18,595 bases of DNA from 66-474 sp035277545 (lineage in GTDB: Bacteria; Pseudomonadota; Gammaproteobacteria; Xanthomonadales; Rhodanobacteraceae). This document shows, in pieces, positions 6,528 through 14,641 of this stretch (positions are counted from its first letter, which is position 1; each line of letters opens with the position of its first letter). The notes under the pieces were generated by a model. That model had not been told where the DNA came from, made no database searches, and saw nothing but the letters and a program-made list of their open reading frames with translations. The translations under genes and the position numbers were made by a program. The stretch lies in assembly GCA_035277545.1 (NCBI GenBank), contig DATEKI010000293.1, forward strand, positions 1 through 18,595, given 5' to 3'.

Positions 6528-6552
6528 CACATATAGTAAATACTTATATGTG
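6528..6552. promoter_or_regulatory. AT-rich operator-like inverted repeat
   Basis: CACATATA (6528-6535) and TATATGTG (6545-6552) are exact 8-base complementary arms around a 9-base centre. The repeat fills the space between the -35 and -10 boxes and covers the -10 box, a typical place for a repressor. The winged-helix regulator encoded at the end of the same operon is the obvious candidate to bind here, which would make the pair self-regulated; this is an inference. Confidence 0.55.
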
Positions 6553-6559
6553 TAAACAA
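6530..6559 (-). promoter_or_regulatory. Promoter of the repeat protein-regulator pair
   Basis: In an AT-rich island of otherwise GC-rich DNA, the minus strand reads TTGTTT (6554-6559), an 18-base spacer and TATATG (6530-6535); an overlapping TTTACA (6551-6556) is another possible -35 box but at shorter spacing (15). The start codon lies about 60 bases downstream. TACACAT occurs twice just upstream and inside this region. Confidence 0.5.
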
Positions 6560-6652
6560 TGTGTAGCAGTAATATCCCTCGAACCGGTTGCCATGGGAGG
6601 CCGGGACAGGGAAGGGTGCTCGCGCAGCGCCGGCGAGGCGGCGATCGCAAAA

Positions 6653-7243
6653 TTACGGTTTCTGGAACCGCGGCATCGCGTCGCGCAAGGCGCCCAGCCG
6701 CTCCAGTGGATCGGTGATCTCCAGCAAATGCTGGCGTTCGGCATCCCCCAGCGGCAAAAGCTCCGCCAGCCGGAATCCGACCCAACTGGCGTCGTCGTAG
6801 CGCTCGCGCGGCCCGTTGCGCCACGACAACCCCGCCTGTTCGGCAAGGCGCTCGAGGATCGCGGGCAGCAGGGCGAACTCGACGGGCACGGGCAACCCCG
6901 GCTCATCGGGCCAGTGGCGCACCTCCCCGACCACGAGGCCGTTGTCGCGGATGCGCGACTTCTGCACGCGGAAGCGCGTGCACCCGCTGACGCTGATCCC
7001 CAGCAGTCCGTCGGGCAAGGTATCGAAGTCCACGATCCGGGCCAGCGTGCCGACCGCTGCCGGCAGCGCGGGTTCGCCGGCCTCCTGCCCGTTCATGATC
7101 AGGCACACGCCGAACACGCCCTCGCCGCGCGCGCAATCACGCACCATGTCCAGGTAACGCATTTCGAAAATGCGCAGGCCCAGCGTGCTGCCGGGGAACA
7201 GCACGGCATTGAGCGGGAAAAGGGGCAGTTCGCGACGCTTCAC
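6653..7243 (-). CDS. Stand-alone LON substrate-binding domain protein
   Basis: The 196-residue protein is only the N-terminal LON domain: LPLFPLNAVLFPGSTLGLRI (6-25), FEMRYLDMV (26-34) and FGVCLI (44-49) are family landmarks. It has no AAA+ ATPase and no Ser-Lys protease domain, and the length is normal for this class of bacterial LON-only proteins, whose role is not well established (substrate or peptide binding is assumed). The start is a GTG at 7243. It lies 25 bases downstream of mpl on the same strand and is the last gene of the adk - membrane protein - mpl run. The 90 bases after its stop hold no clear terminator. Confidence 0.88.
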   Translation of the reverse strand: MKRRELPLFPLNAVLFPGSTLGLRIFEMRYLDMVRDCARGEGVFGVCLIMNGQEAGEPALPAAVGTLARIVDFDTLPDGLLGISVSGCTRFRVQKSRIRDNGLVVGEVRHWPDEPGLPVPVEFALLPAILERLAEQAGLSWRNGPRERYDDASWVGFRLAELLPLGDAERQHLLEITDPLERLGALRDAMPRFQKP

Positions 7244-7268
7244 GCCCCGAGTTTAGGGCCTGTCGGCA

Positions 7269-8789
7269 CTATGCACGCAATGCATCCAGAAAACGTCGCG
7301 GTGCATTCTCGAACCCGCCGTTGGACATGAACACGACATGGTCGCCCGGCCGGGCCTGCGCGCGCAGCGCGGCGACCAGTTCCGCCACCGATGGCGCGGT
7401 GGCGCCGCGGCCGGCCAGCGCATCGGTCACGTGGTGCGCATCCCACGGCAATTCGGGCCGTTGCAGCAGCACCACCGCATCCGCATCGGCCAGTGACGGG
7501 GCCAGCATCGCGGCGTGTGCCCCGGCACGCATGGAATTGGAGCGTGGCTCCAGCGCAACCAGGATGCGCGCCCCGCCCACTTTCGCGCGCAGCCCCGCAA
7601 GCGTGGTCGCGATCGCGGTCGGGTGGTGCGCGAAGTCGTCGTACACGTGGACGCCGTTGACTTCGCCCAGCGACTCCATCCGCCGCTTGACGCTTTCGAA
7701 TGTCGCGAAGGCGGGCAACAGCGTCTTCGGATCGACACCCGCCGCGTGCGCCGCGGCCAGTGCCGCCAGCGCGTTCATCACGTTGTGGCGCCCGGTCAGG
7801 TTCCAGCGGATGTCGCCGATCGAATCACCGCCGCGCGTCACCGCGAAGGCGGATCCATCCGCGGACAACAGGCGCGCGCGCCAGTCGCCCGCATCGATGC
7901 CGAAGGTTTCGACCGGCGTCCAGCAGCCCATCGCCAGCACCTCGGCCAACCGCGCATCCTCGGCGTTGACGATCAGGCGTCCATTCCCGGGCACCGTGCG
8001 CACCAAGTGGTGGAACTGGCGCTGGATCGCCGCGACGTCGGGGAAGATGTCGGCGTGGTCGTATTCGAGGTTGTTGAGGACCGCGATGCGCGGCCGGTAA
8101 TGCACGAACTTCGAACGCTTGTCGAAGAACGCGGTGTCATATTCGTCCGCTTCCAGAACAAATGGGGTCGCCGCAAACGACGCGTTATTTCCTTCTCCCC
8201 CCGGGAGAAGGTGGCGTGCCGCGCCGGATGAGGGTACGGGGTCGCGCCAACCTGCGCCGGGTGTCGCCGAACCCTCACCCCAGCGCTGCGCGCTCGGCGC
8301 TTCGCGCCGCCTCTCCCGGGGGGAGAGGGGTTCAAGAGTACCGAGCCTCGCCGACACCCCGAAATTCCCCGGCACGCCGCCGATCAGGAAGCCCGGCTGC
8401 AGGCCGGCGGCATCCAACAGGTGCGCGAGCAGGCTGGTCGTCGTGGTCTTGCCGTGGGTGCCGGCCACCGCCAGCACTTCGCGGCCGCGCAGCACGTTCT
8501 CGCCCAGCCATTGCGGGCCCGACGTGTAACGCAGCCCCTCGTCCAGCATGTATTCGACCGATGGATTGCCGCGCGACAGCGCGTTGCCCACCACCACGAC
8601 GTCGGGCGCGGGCTGCAAGTGTCCGGCGGACCAGCCTTCCTGCAGCGTGATCCCCAACGCGCGCAACTGGTCGCTCATCGGCGGATACACATTCGCATCG
8701 GAACCCTCGACTTCGATGCCCAACTCGCGCGCCAGCGCCGCGATGCCGCCCATGAACGTGCCGCATATGCCGAGGACATGGATGCGCAT
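7269..8789 (-). CDS. mpl: UDP-MurNAc:tripeptide ligase with inserted repeat
   Basis: Mpl attaches recycled tripeptide (L-Ala-D-Glu-meso-DAP) to UDP-MurNAc in the cytoplasm for murein recycling. Mur-ligase motifs are clear: the N-terminal MRIHVLGICGTFMGG, the P-loop GTHGKTTT (110-117), EADEYD (213-218), FFDKRSKFVHY, LEYDHADIF, the GRHNVMN linker and YDDFAHHPTA. I chose the ATG at 8789, which gives the same MRIH start as E. coli Mpl; a GTG three codons upstream has its ribosome site too close. At 506 residues it is about 50 longer than usual: residues 151-206 are a palindromic repeat read in frame, between VSARLG and PFVLEADEYD. The flanking catalytic motifs are intact, so it is probably active. 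It is preceded by a membrane protein gene (stop at 8805) and followed by the LON protein. Confidence 0.93.
   Translation of the reverse strand: MRIHVLGICGTFMGGIAALARELGIEVEGSDANVYPPMSDQLRALGITLQEGWSAGHLQPAPDVVVVGNALSRGNPSVEYMLDEGLRYTSGPQWLGENVLRGREVLAVAGTHGKTTTTSLLAHLLDAAGLQPGFLIGGVPGNFGVSARLGTLEPLSPRERRREAPSAQRWGEGSATPGAGWRDPVPSSGAARHLLPGGEGNNASFAATPFVLEADEYDTAFFDKRSKFVHYRPRIAVLNNLEYDHADIFPDVAAIQRQFHHLVRTVPGNGRLIVNAEDARLAEVLAMGCWTPVETFGIDAGDWRARLLSADGSAFAVTRGGDSIGDIRWNLTGRHNVMNALAALAAAHAAGVDPKTLLPAFATFESVKRRMESLGEVNGVHVYDDFAHHPTAIATTLAGLRAKVGGARILVALEPRSNSMRAGAHAAMLAPSLADADAVVLLQRPELPWDAHHVTDALAGRGATAPSVAELVAALRAQARPGDHVVFMSNGGFENAPRRFLDALRA
8191..8330. repeat. Dispersed palindromic repeat inserted in frame in mpl
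   Basis: The 140-base element has terminal inverted repeats: TCTCCCCCCGGGAGA (8194-8208) and its complement (8312-8326). Each end is also a hairpin by itself (CCTTCTCCC/GGGAGAAGG at 8191-8211; CCTCTCCC/GGGAGAGG at 8310-8328), and TGAGGGT (8229-8235) can pair with ACCCTCA (8271-8277). I recall closely similar strings as common intergenic repeats in Xanthomonadales. Here the element lies inside mpl and is read through without a stop. No target duplication is apparent at its edges. Confidence 0.8.
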
Positions 8790-8804
8790 GCGTGCCACGA
8801 CTCC

Positions 8805-9371
8805 TCAAACCACGCCCATTGCGGACGCCACCAGGCTCGCGACGAACCAGTCGACGAGGAACAGCAACAACAGCACCAGCACGGCGCCCGCGATGGAAAC
8901 CTCCAGCGCGCGGCGCAGGATGCCGACGAAAACGCAGAACTGCCAGATGACCAGCGCGGCCACGCCCGGGATCACCAGCGTCTGCAGCGGGGTCAGCGCC
9001 GGCGGATGATCGGGGTGTTCGAAGACCTGCTTGCTCAACGCGGCCAGCTGCAACCAGGAGATCAGCGCATCGACGACCACGCCGAACAACAAGTACACGG
9101 CAGCGAGTGCCGTCATCGCTTGCACGAAGCGGAGCGATTTGCCGCGGCCGCGCAGCAGCAGGTACAACGCGCCGACGAGGCCAAGGCCGCCGACCAGGAC
9201 CGCCGCCGCCACGCCCGCCGCCGCACCGTTGTACAGGTTGAAGCCCACCTGCAGCGCGCCGCACGCAATGAGCAGCGCAATCAACAACGGTGGCGAATAC
9301 GGCATGTCCTCCGGGCCGCGCCGGAAGCGGCAGATGCCCAGCAGGACGGCGAAAAAAGAGGGCAAGGTCAC
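8805..9371 (-). CDS. Membrane protein of unknown function in the adk-mpl run
   Basis: The 188-residue protein has about five hydrophobic segments that can span the membrane (roughly 28-45, 51-73, 83-108, 130-152 and 157-185), with basic loops such as RGRGKSLR (74-81) that are probably cytoplasmic. I recognise no domain. The start is a GTG at 9371 that overlaps the adk stop codon by four bases (GTGA), which points to translational coupling with adk; an ATG 22 codons further in (MPYSPP) is an alternative start. It ends 15 bases before the mpl ATG. The position is compatible with an inner-membrane protein co-expressed with nucleotide and cell-wall enzymes, without saying what it does. Confidence 0.83.
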   Translation of the reverse strand: MTLPSFFAVLLGICRFRRGPEDMPYSPPLLIALLIACGALQVGFNLYNGAAAGVAAAVLVGGLGLVGALYLLLRGRGKSLRFVQAMTALAAVYLLFGVVVDALISWLQLAALSKQVFEHPDHPPALTPLQTLVIPGVAALVIWQFCVFVGILRRALEVSIAGAVLVLLLLFLVDWFVASLVASAMGVV

Positions 9372-9949
9372 GTGCTGGCGGGTACTCGCGCCCGCAGCGC
9401 CGCGAGCACGCGATCGCCGATCGCTTCGATCGCACCGACGCCGTCGATTTCGGTGAGCAGTCCGCGTTGCGCGTAGAAGTCCGCGACCGGTGCGGTTTGC
9501 TCGGCATACACCGCAAGCCGCTTGCGCACCGTTTCGGGGTTGTCGTCGGCGCGGTGTTCCTGCTCGAAGCGGATCTCGCAGCGCTTGACGATCGCCGCGT
9601 CCGGCACGTTCAACTTCACCACCGCATCCAGCGGCTGGCCGACGCGCGCGAGCAATCCGTCCAGCGCGTTCGCCTGCGCGAGGTTGCGCGGGTAACCGTC
9701 CAGAATGAAGCCGGGCTTCGTGTCGGCTTGCGCGAGGCGCTCTTCCAGCAGGCCCAGCACGATGTCGTCGGAAACCAGTTGTCCGGATTCCATCACCGCC
9801 CTGGCCTTCAGCCCGAGCGGGGTGCCGGCCTTGACCGCCGCGCGCAGCAGGTCGCCCGTGGAAATGTGCGCGATGCCGAGATCCACCTTCAGCCGCTTGG
9901 CCTGGGTGCCCTTGCCCGATCCGGGCGCGCCGAGCAATACGATGCGCAT
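9368..9949 (-). CDS. adk: Adenylate kinase, short-lid form
   Basis: Adk balances ATP + AMP with 2 ADP in the cytoplasm. The 193-residue protein has the P-loop GAPGSGKGT (7-15), the AMP-site TGDLLR (31-36), DGYPRN (84-89, the DGFPR equivalent) and the ADDNPETVRKRL segment (134-145). The long zinc-finger lid of E. coli Adk is replaced by a short loop, the normal form in this bacterial group. AGGAG lies close before the ATG at 9949. It heads the minus-strand run adk - membrane protein - mpl - LON protein and is divergent from the PPi-dependent phosphofructokinase gene. The AMP-ADP balance links it to the PPi-using enzymes on the other side. Confidence 0.95.
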   Translation of the reverse strand: MRIVLLGAPGSGKGTQAKRLKVDLGIAHISTGDLLRAAVKAGTPLGLKARAVMESGQLVSDDIVLGLLEERLAQADTKPGFILDGYPRNLAQANALDGLLARVGQPLDAVVKLNVPDAAIVKRCEIRFEQEHRADDNPETVRKRLAVYAEQTAPVADFYAQRGLLTEIDGVGAIEAIGDRVLAALRARVPAST

Positions 9950-9987
9950 GCGTCTCCTTTCGGCCCGCGGCGAACGCGGAACCTTCG

Positions 9988-10015
9988 TTGCAAATTGACT
10001 CGCGAGGGGTACGCT
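9988..10015 (+). promoter_or_regulatory. Putative pfp promoter
   Basis: TTGCAA (9988-9993), a 16-base spacer and TACGCT (10010-10015) make a plausible sigma70 promoter about 50 bases before the pfp start codon. The match to consensus is moderate at both boxes. Confidence 0.4.
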
Positions 10016-10067
10016 AGCGGCAGTGCAAGCACCCCGTCAACGCCACACGTCAAGCGCCGAGCACCGT

Positions 10068-11360
10068 ATGAACACGACCCCGAAAACCACAGGCCCGAAT
10101 TCGAGGGGCAAGTTATTGTACGCGCAGTCGGGCGGCGTCACCGCCGTGATCAACGCCACGGCGGCCGCGGTGATCGAGGCCTGCCGCAGGCACGAGGTCA
10201 CGGCGTACGCGGCCCGCAACGGCATCCTCGGCGCGCTGCGCGAAGACCTCATCGACACGGCCAGGGAATCGCCCGCCGCGATCCGGGCGCTCAAGCACAC
10301 GCCGGGCGGGGCGTTCGGTTCGTGCCGGGTCAAGCTGAAATCAATCGAAGACGATCGCGCCCGCTACGAACGGCTGATCGAAGTCTTCCGCGCGCACGAC
10401 ATCCGCTGGTTCCTCTACAACGGCGGCAACGATTCGGCCGACACCGCGTTGAAGCTGTCGAAGCTCGGCAAGGGCATGGGCTACGACATCCGCTGCATCG
10501 GCGTGCCCAAGACCGTGGACAACGACCTCGCGGTCACCGACTGCTGCCCGGGTTTCGGTTCGGTCGCCAAGTACACCGCGGTCAGTCTGCGCGAATGCAC
10601 GCTGGACGTCGTGTCGATGATGGACACCTCGACCAGGGTGTTCGTGATGGAAGTGATGGGCCGCCACGCCGGCTGGATCGCGGCGTCGGCGGGACTGGCC
10701 GGCGAACACAGGGACGATGCGCCGCACATCATCCTGTTTCCCGAGCTCGAATTCGACCAGGAACGATTCCTGGCGCGCGTGCGCGAAACGGTCGATCGCG
10801 TGGGCTGCTGCGTGATCGCGGCCAGCGAAGGCATCCGCTACGCGGATGGCAAGTTCGTCGCCGACGCGCACGCCGGTACCGACGCGTTCGGCCACACGCA
10901 ATTGGGCGGCGTCGCCCCCGCGCTGGCAAGGATGGTTCGCGACAAGCTGAAGCTCAAGACGCATTGGGCGATGCCGGATTACCTGCAGCGTTCGGCGCGG
11001 CACATCGCTTCGAAGACCGACCTGGAGCACGCACTGGCGGTCGGCGAGGCGGCGGTGGAACTGGCGCTCGCGGGCGAGAACGCGGTGATGCCGGTGATCG
11101 TGCGCACGTCCGACGCGCCGTACCGCTGGAAGATCGAAACCGCGAAGCTCGACAAGATCGCCAACCGCGAAAAGAAGCTGCCGAACGCGTACATCGCGCA
11201 GGATGGTTTCCACATCACCGCCGCCGCGCGCCAATATCTCGCGCCGTTGATCCGCGGCGAAGCGCCGCCTCCGTATGGCAAGGATGGTCTGCCGGAATAC
11301 GTCACACTGAAAAACGTCGCGGTCAAAAAGAAACTGCCTGTGTTCGACAACGGCGTGTAG
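10068..11360 (+). CDS. pfp: PPi-dependent 6-phosphofructokinase
   Basis: PFP phosphorylates fructose 6-phosphate reversibly with pyrophosphate in place of ATP, so it can serve glycolysis and gluconeogenesis. The 430-residue protein has YAQSGGVTAVINA (18-30), GGNDSADT (119-126), in which D122 occupies the position that is glycine in ATP-dependent enzymes, PKTVDND (147-153) with the lysine typical of PPi enzymes (K148) and catalytic D151, and MGRHAGW (197-203). The start at 10068 is chosen because the 15 codons upstream look non-conserved; the ribosome site is weak. In methylotrophs pfp has been reported to be co-transcribed with a membrane H+-pyrophosphatase gene, and here hppA lies one convergent gene away. 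Replacing ATP-PFK with PFP is established for Xanthomonas. Confidence 0.93.
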   Translation: MNTTPKTTGPNSRGKLLYAQSGGVTAVINATAAAVIEACRRHEVTAYAARNGILGALREDLIDTARESPAAIRALKHTPGGAFGSCRVKLKSIEDDRARYERLIEVFRAHDIRWFLYNGGNDSADTALKLSKLGKGMGYDIRCIGVPKTVDNDLAVTDCCPGFGSVAKYTAVSLRECTLDVVSMMDTSTRVFVMEVMGRHAGWIAASAGLAGEHRDDAPHIILFPELEFDQERFLARVRETVDRVGCCVIAASEGIRYADGKFVADAHAGTDAFGHTQLGGVAPALARMVRDKLKLKTHWAMPDYLQRSARHIASKTDLEHALAVGEAAVELALAGENAVMPVIVRTSDAPYRWKIETAKLDKIANREKKLPNAYIAQDGFHITAAARQYLAPLIRGEAPPPYGKDGLPEYVTLKNVAVKKKLPVFDNGV

Positions 11361-11382
11361 GCCCGACTGCGTAGTGAACTTG

Positions 11383-11404
11383 CCCCCTTCGCAAGCGAAG
11401 GGGG
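11383..11404. terminator. Strong hairpin between convergent pfp and PEP-mutase-like gene
   Basis: CCCCCTTCGC (11383-11392) and GCGAAGGGGG (11395-11404) are exact 10-base complements. The hairpin lies just past the pfp stop and before the stop of the convergent gene, so it may end both transcripts. No long T-run follows, and the flanking sequence (to about 11450) has the look of a dispersed repeat, so it may be a REP element. Confidence 0.55.
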
Positions 11405-11455
11405 AGGCGCAAACCGAAAGCGCTCCTCCGGCAAAAGGGAAGGCCCTGCCAGCTC

Positions 11456-12289
11456 CTACGCGGCGCGGTCGCCGAACAAATTGTTCAGCTCCGCATGCGT
11501 GGCGTTGTCGGCGAAGCCATCGAAGCGCCCTTCGGCCAATCCGCGCGCGGCGCGCAGGAATCCACCCCATGCGGCGCCTGCAAGTGCGCCGCCCACGCTG
11601 ACGCGGCGCACCCCGAGTTTCGCAAGGTCCGCAAGCGTGTACGGACCCGCACGCCCGACCAGCACGTTGACGGGCTTGGGCGCGACGGCTTCGACGATCG
11701 CGCGGATCTGTTCCGGCTTGCCCACACCCGGTGCATACAAACAATCCGCGCCGGCTTCGGCGTAAGCCTGCAAACGCTTGATCGATTCGTTCAACGGGTC
11801 GGCATGGCCGACGAGGAAGCACTCGGCGCGGCCGATCAGCATCACGTCTTCGCCAGTCGCATCGATTGCCGCACGCGCAGCGCGCATGCGCGCGACGGCT
11901 TCGCCGAAATCGTACAGCGGCTGCGCGGCGTCGCCGGTCGAATCCTCGATCGACAAGCCGGCCACGCCGGTTTCGACGCAACGCGCGACATTCTTCTTCA
12001 GCCCATCGACGTCGCGCGCGTGGCCGTCTTCGAAGTCCGCATTCACCGGCAACTCGGTGGCGGTGACGATGTCACGGCAATGCGCCAGCACCGCCTCGAC
12101 ATCCATGGTGTTGTCCGCGTGCGCACGCGACCACGCAAAACCGGAACTGGTGGTCGCCAGCGCCTTGAAACCCAGCGCCGCCAGCGCGTGCGCGGACCCC
12201 GCATCCCACGGATTCGGAATCAGGAAGCAGCCGGATTCATGCAGTTTGCGGAACGCGGCACGGCGCGCGGCATGGCGATGGTCAGTCAT
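11456..12289 (-). CDS. Isocitrate lyase/PEP mutase family enzyme
   Basis: A 277-residue TIM-barrel enzyme of the isocitrate lyase/phosphoenolpyruvate mutase superfamily, which cleaves or forms C-C and P-C bonds next to a carboxylate with Mg2+. Visible motifs are PNPWDAGSA (25-33), the metal site NADFEDGHA (83-91; D85, E87), GLSIEDS (111-117; E115), IGRAE (152-156), LYAPG (184-188) and the helix-capping VGRAGPYTLADLAKLGVRRV (211-230). The KKCGH loop of true isocitrate lyases is absent, so it is not AceA. The substrate could be an oxaloacetate- or phosphonate-like acid and cannot be fixed here. The start at 12289 is chosen because the upstream extension is not conserved. It is convergent with pfp and divergent from hppA. 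Confidence 0.87.
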   Translation of the reverse strand: MTDHRHAARRAAFRKLHESGCFLIPNPWDAGSAHALAALGFKALATTSSGFAWSRAHADNTMDVEAVLAHCRDIVTATELPVNADFEDGHARDVDGLKKNVARCVETGVAGLSIEDSTGDAAQPLYDFGEAVARMRAARAAIDATGEDVMLIGRAECFLVGHADPLNESIKRLQAYAEAGADCLYAPGVGKPEQIRAIVEAVAPKPVNVLVGRAGPYTLADLAKLGVRRVSVGGALAGAAWGGFLRAARGLAEGRFDGFADNATHAELNNLFGDRAA

Positions 12290-12400
12290 TTTTACTTGCG
12301 CTCTCACATGCACGGGGTGTCCGGAGCCTTGCATTCTAGGTGCGTCTGAACGCCACGGTCGCATGGCTCACCGCCCACTGGCCAGCCGCGGGACCCGCGC

Positions 12401-12406
12401 TATACT
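12401..12406 (+). promoter_or_regulatory. Putative -10 box of hppA flanked by an inverted repeat
   Basis: TATACT matches five of six -10 consensus bases, about 44 bases before the hppA start. It lies between CCCGCG (12394-12399) and CGCGGG (12407-12412), and a third copy CGCGGG (12387-12392) precedes it. The -35 region is poor, so an activator or an alternative arrangement may be involved. Confidence 0.45.
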
Positions 12407-12449
12407 CGCGGGAATGCCCATTGGGGTCTGCACCGAAAGGGGTTGTCCG

Positions 12450-14507
<2,058 letters not shown>

Positions 14508-14530
14508 CCGTCGGTTGACCCTGTTTCGAC

Positions 14531-14558
14531 GAAAAGCCCCGCACCAGCGGGGCTTTTC
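14531..14558 (+). terminator. Rho-independent terminator after hppA
   Basis: GAAAAGCCCCGC (14531-14542), loop ACCA, and GCGGGGCTTTTC (14547-14558) form a perfect 12-bp stem whose right arm ends in a T-run. It lies 24 bases past the hppA stop. Confidence 0.92.
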
Positions 14559-14641
14559 GATTGCCTCCATGACTTCCGTCACACGCGAGGCGAAGTGGCA
14601 CGCGCAACACTCCCACGCTGGACACCCGTGGGGAGGGCACC

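Noticed and set aside
8172..8339. Frameshift or pseudogene in mpl
   Set aside because: The frame is kept through the extra 56 codons and all ligase motifs follow in order, so an in-frame insertion explains it better.
8332..9516. 394-codon minus-strand ORF across mpl, the membrane gene and adk
   Set aside because: Out of frame with all three real genes on that strand; Arg/Gly/Ala-rich.
9290..11374. 694-codon plus-strand ORF spanning adk and pfp
   Set aside because: It crosses a divergent promoter region and lies out of frame with pfp; very Arg-rich, a typical shadow.
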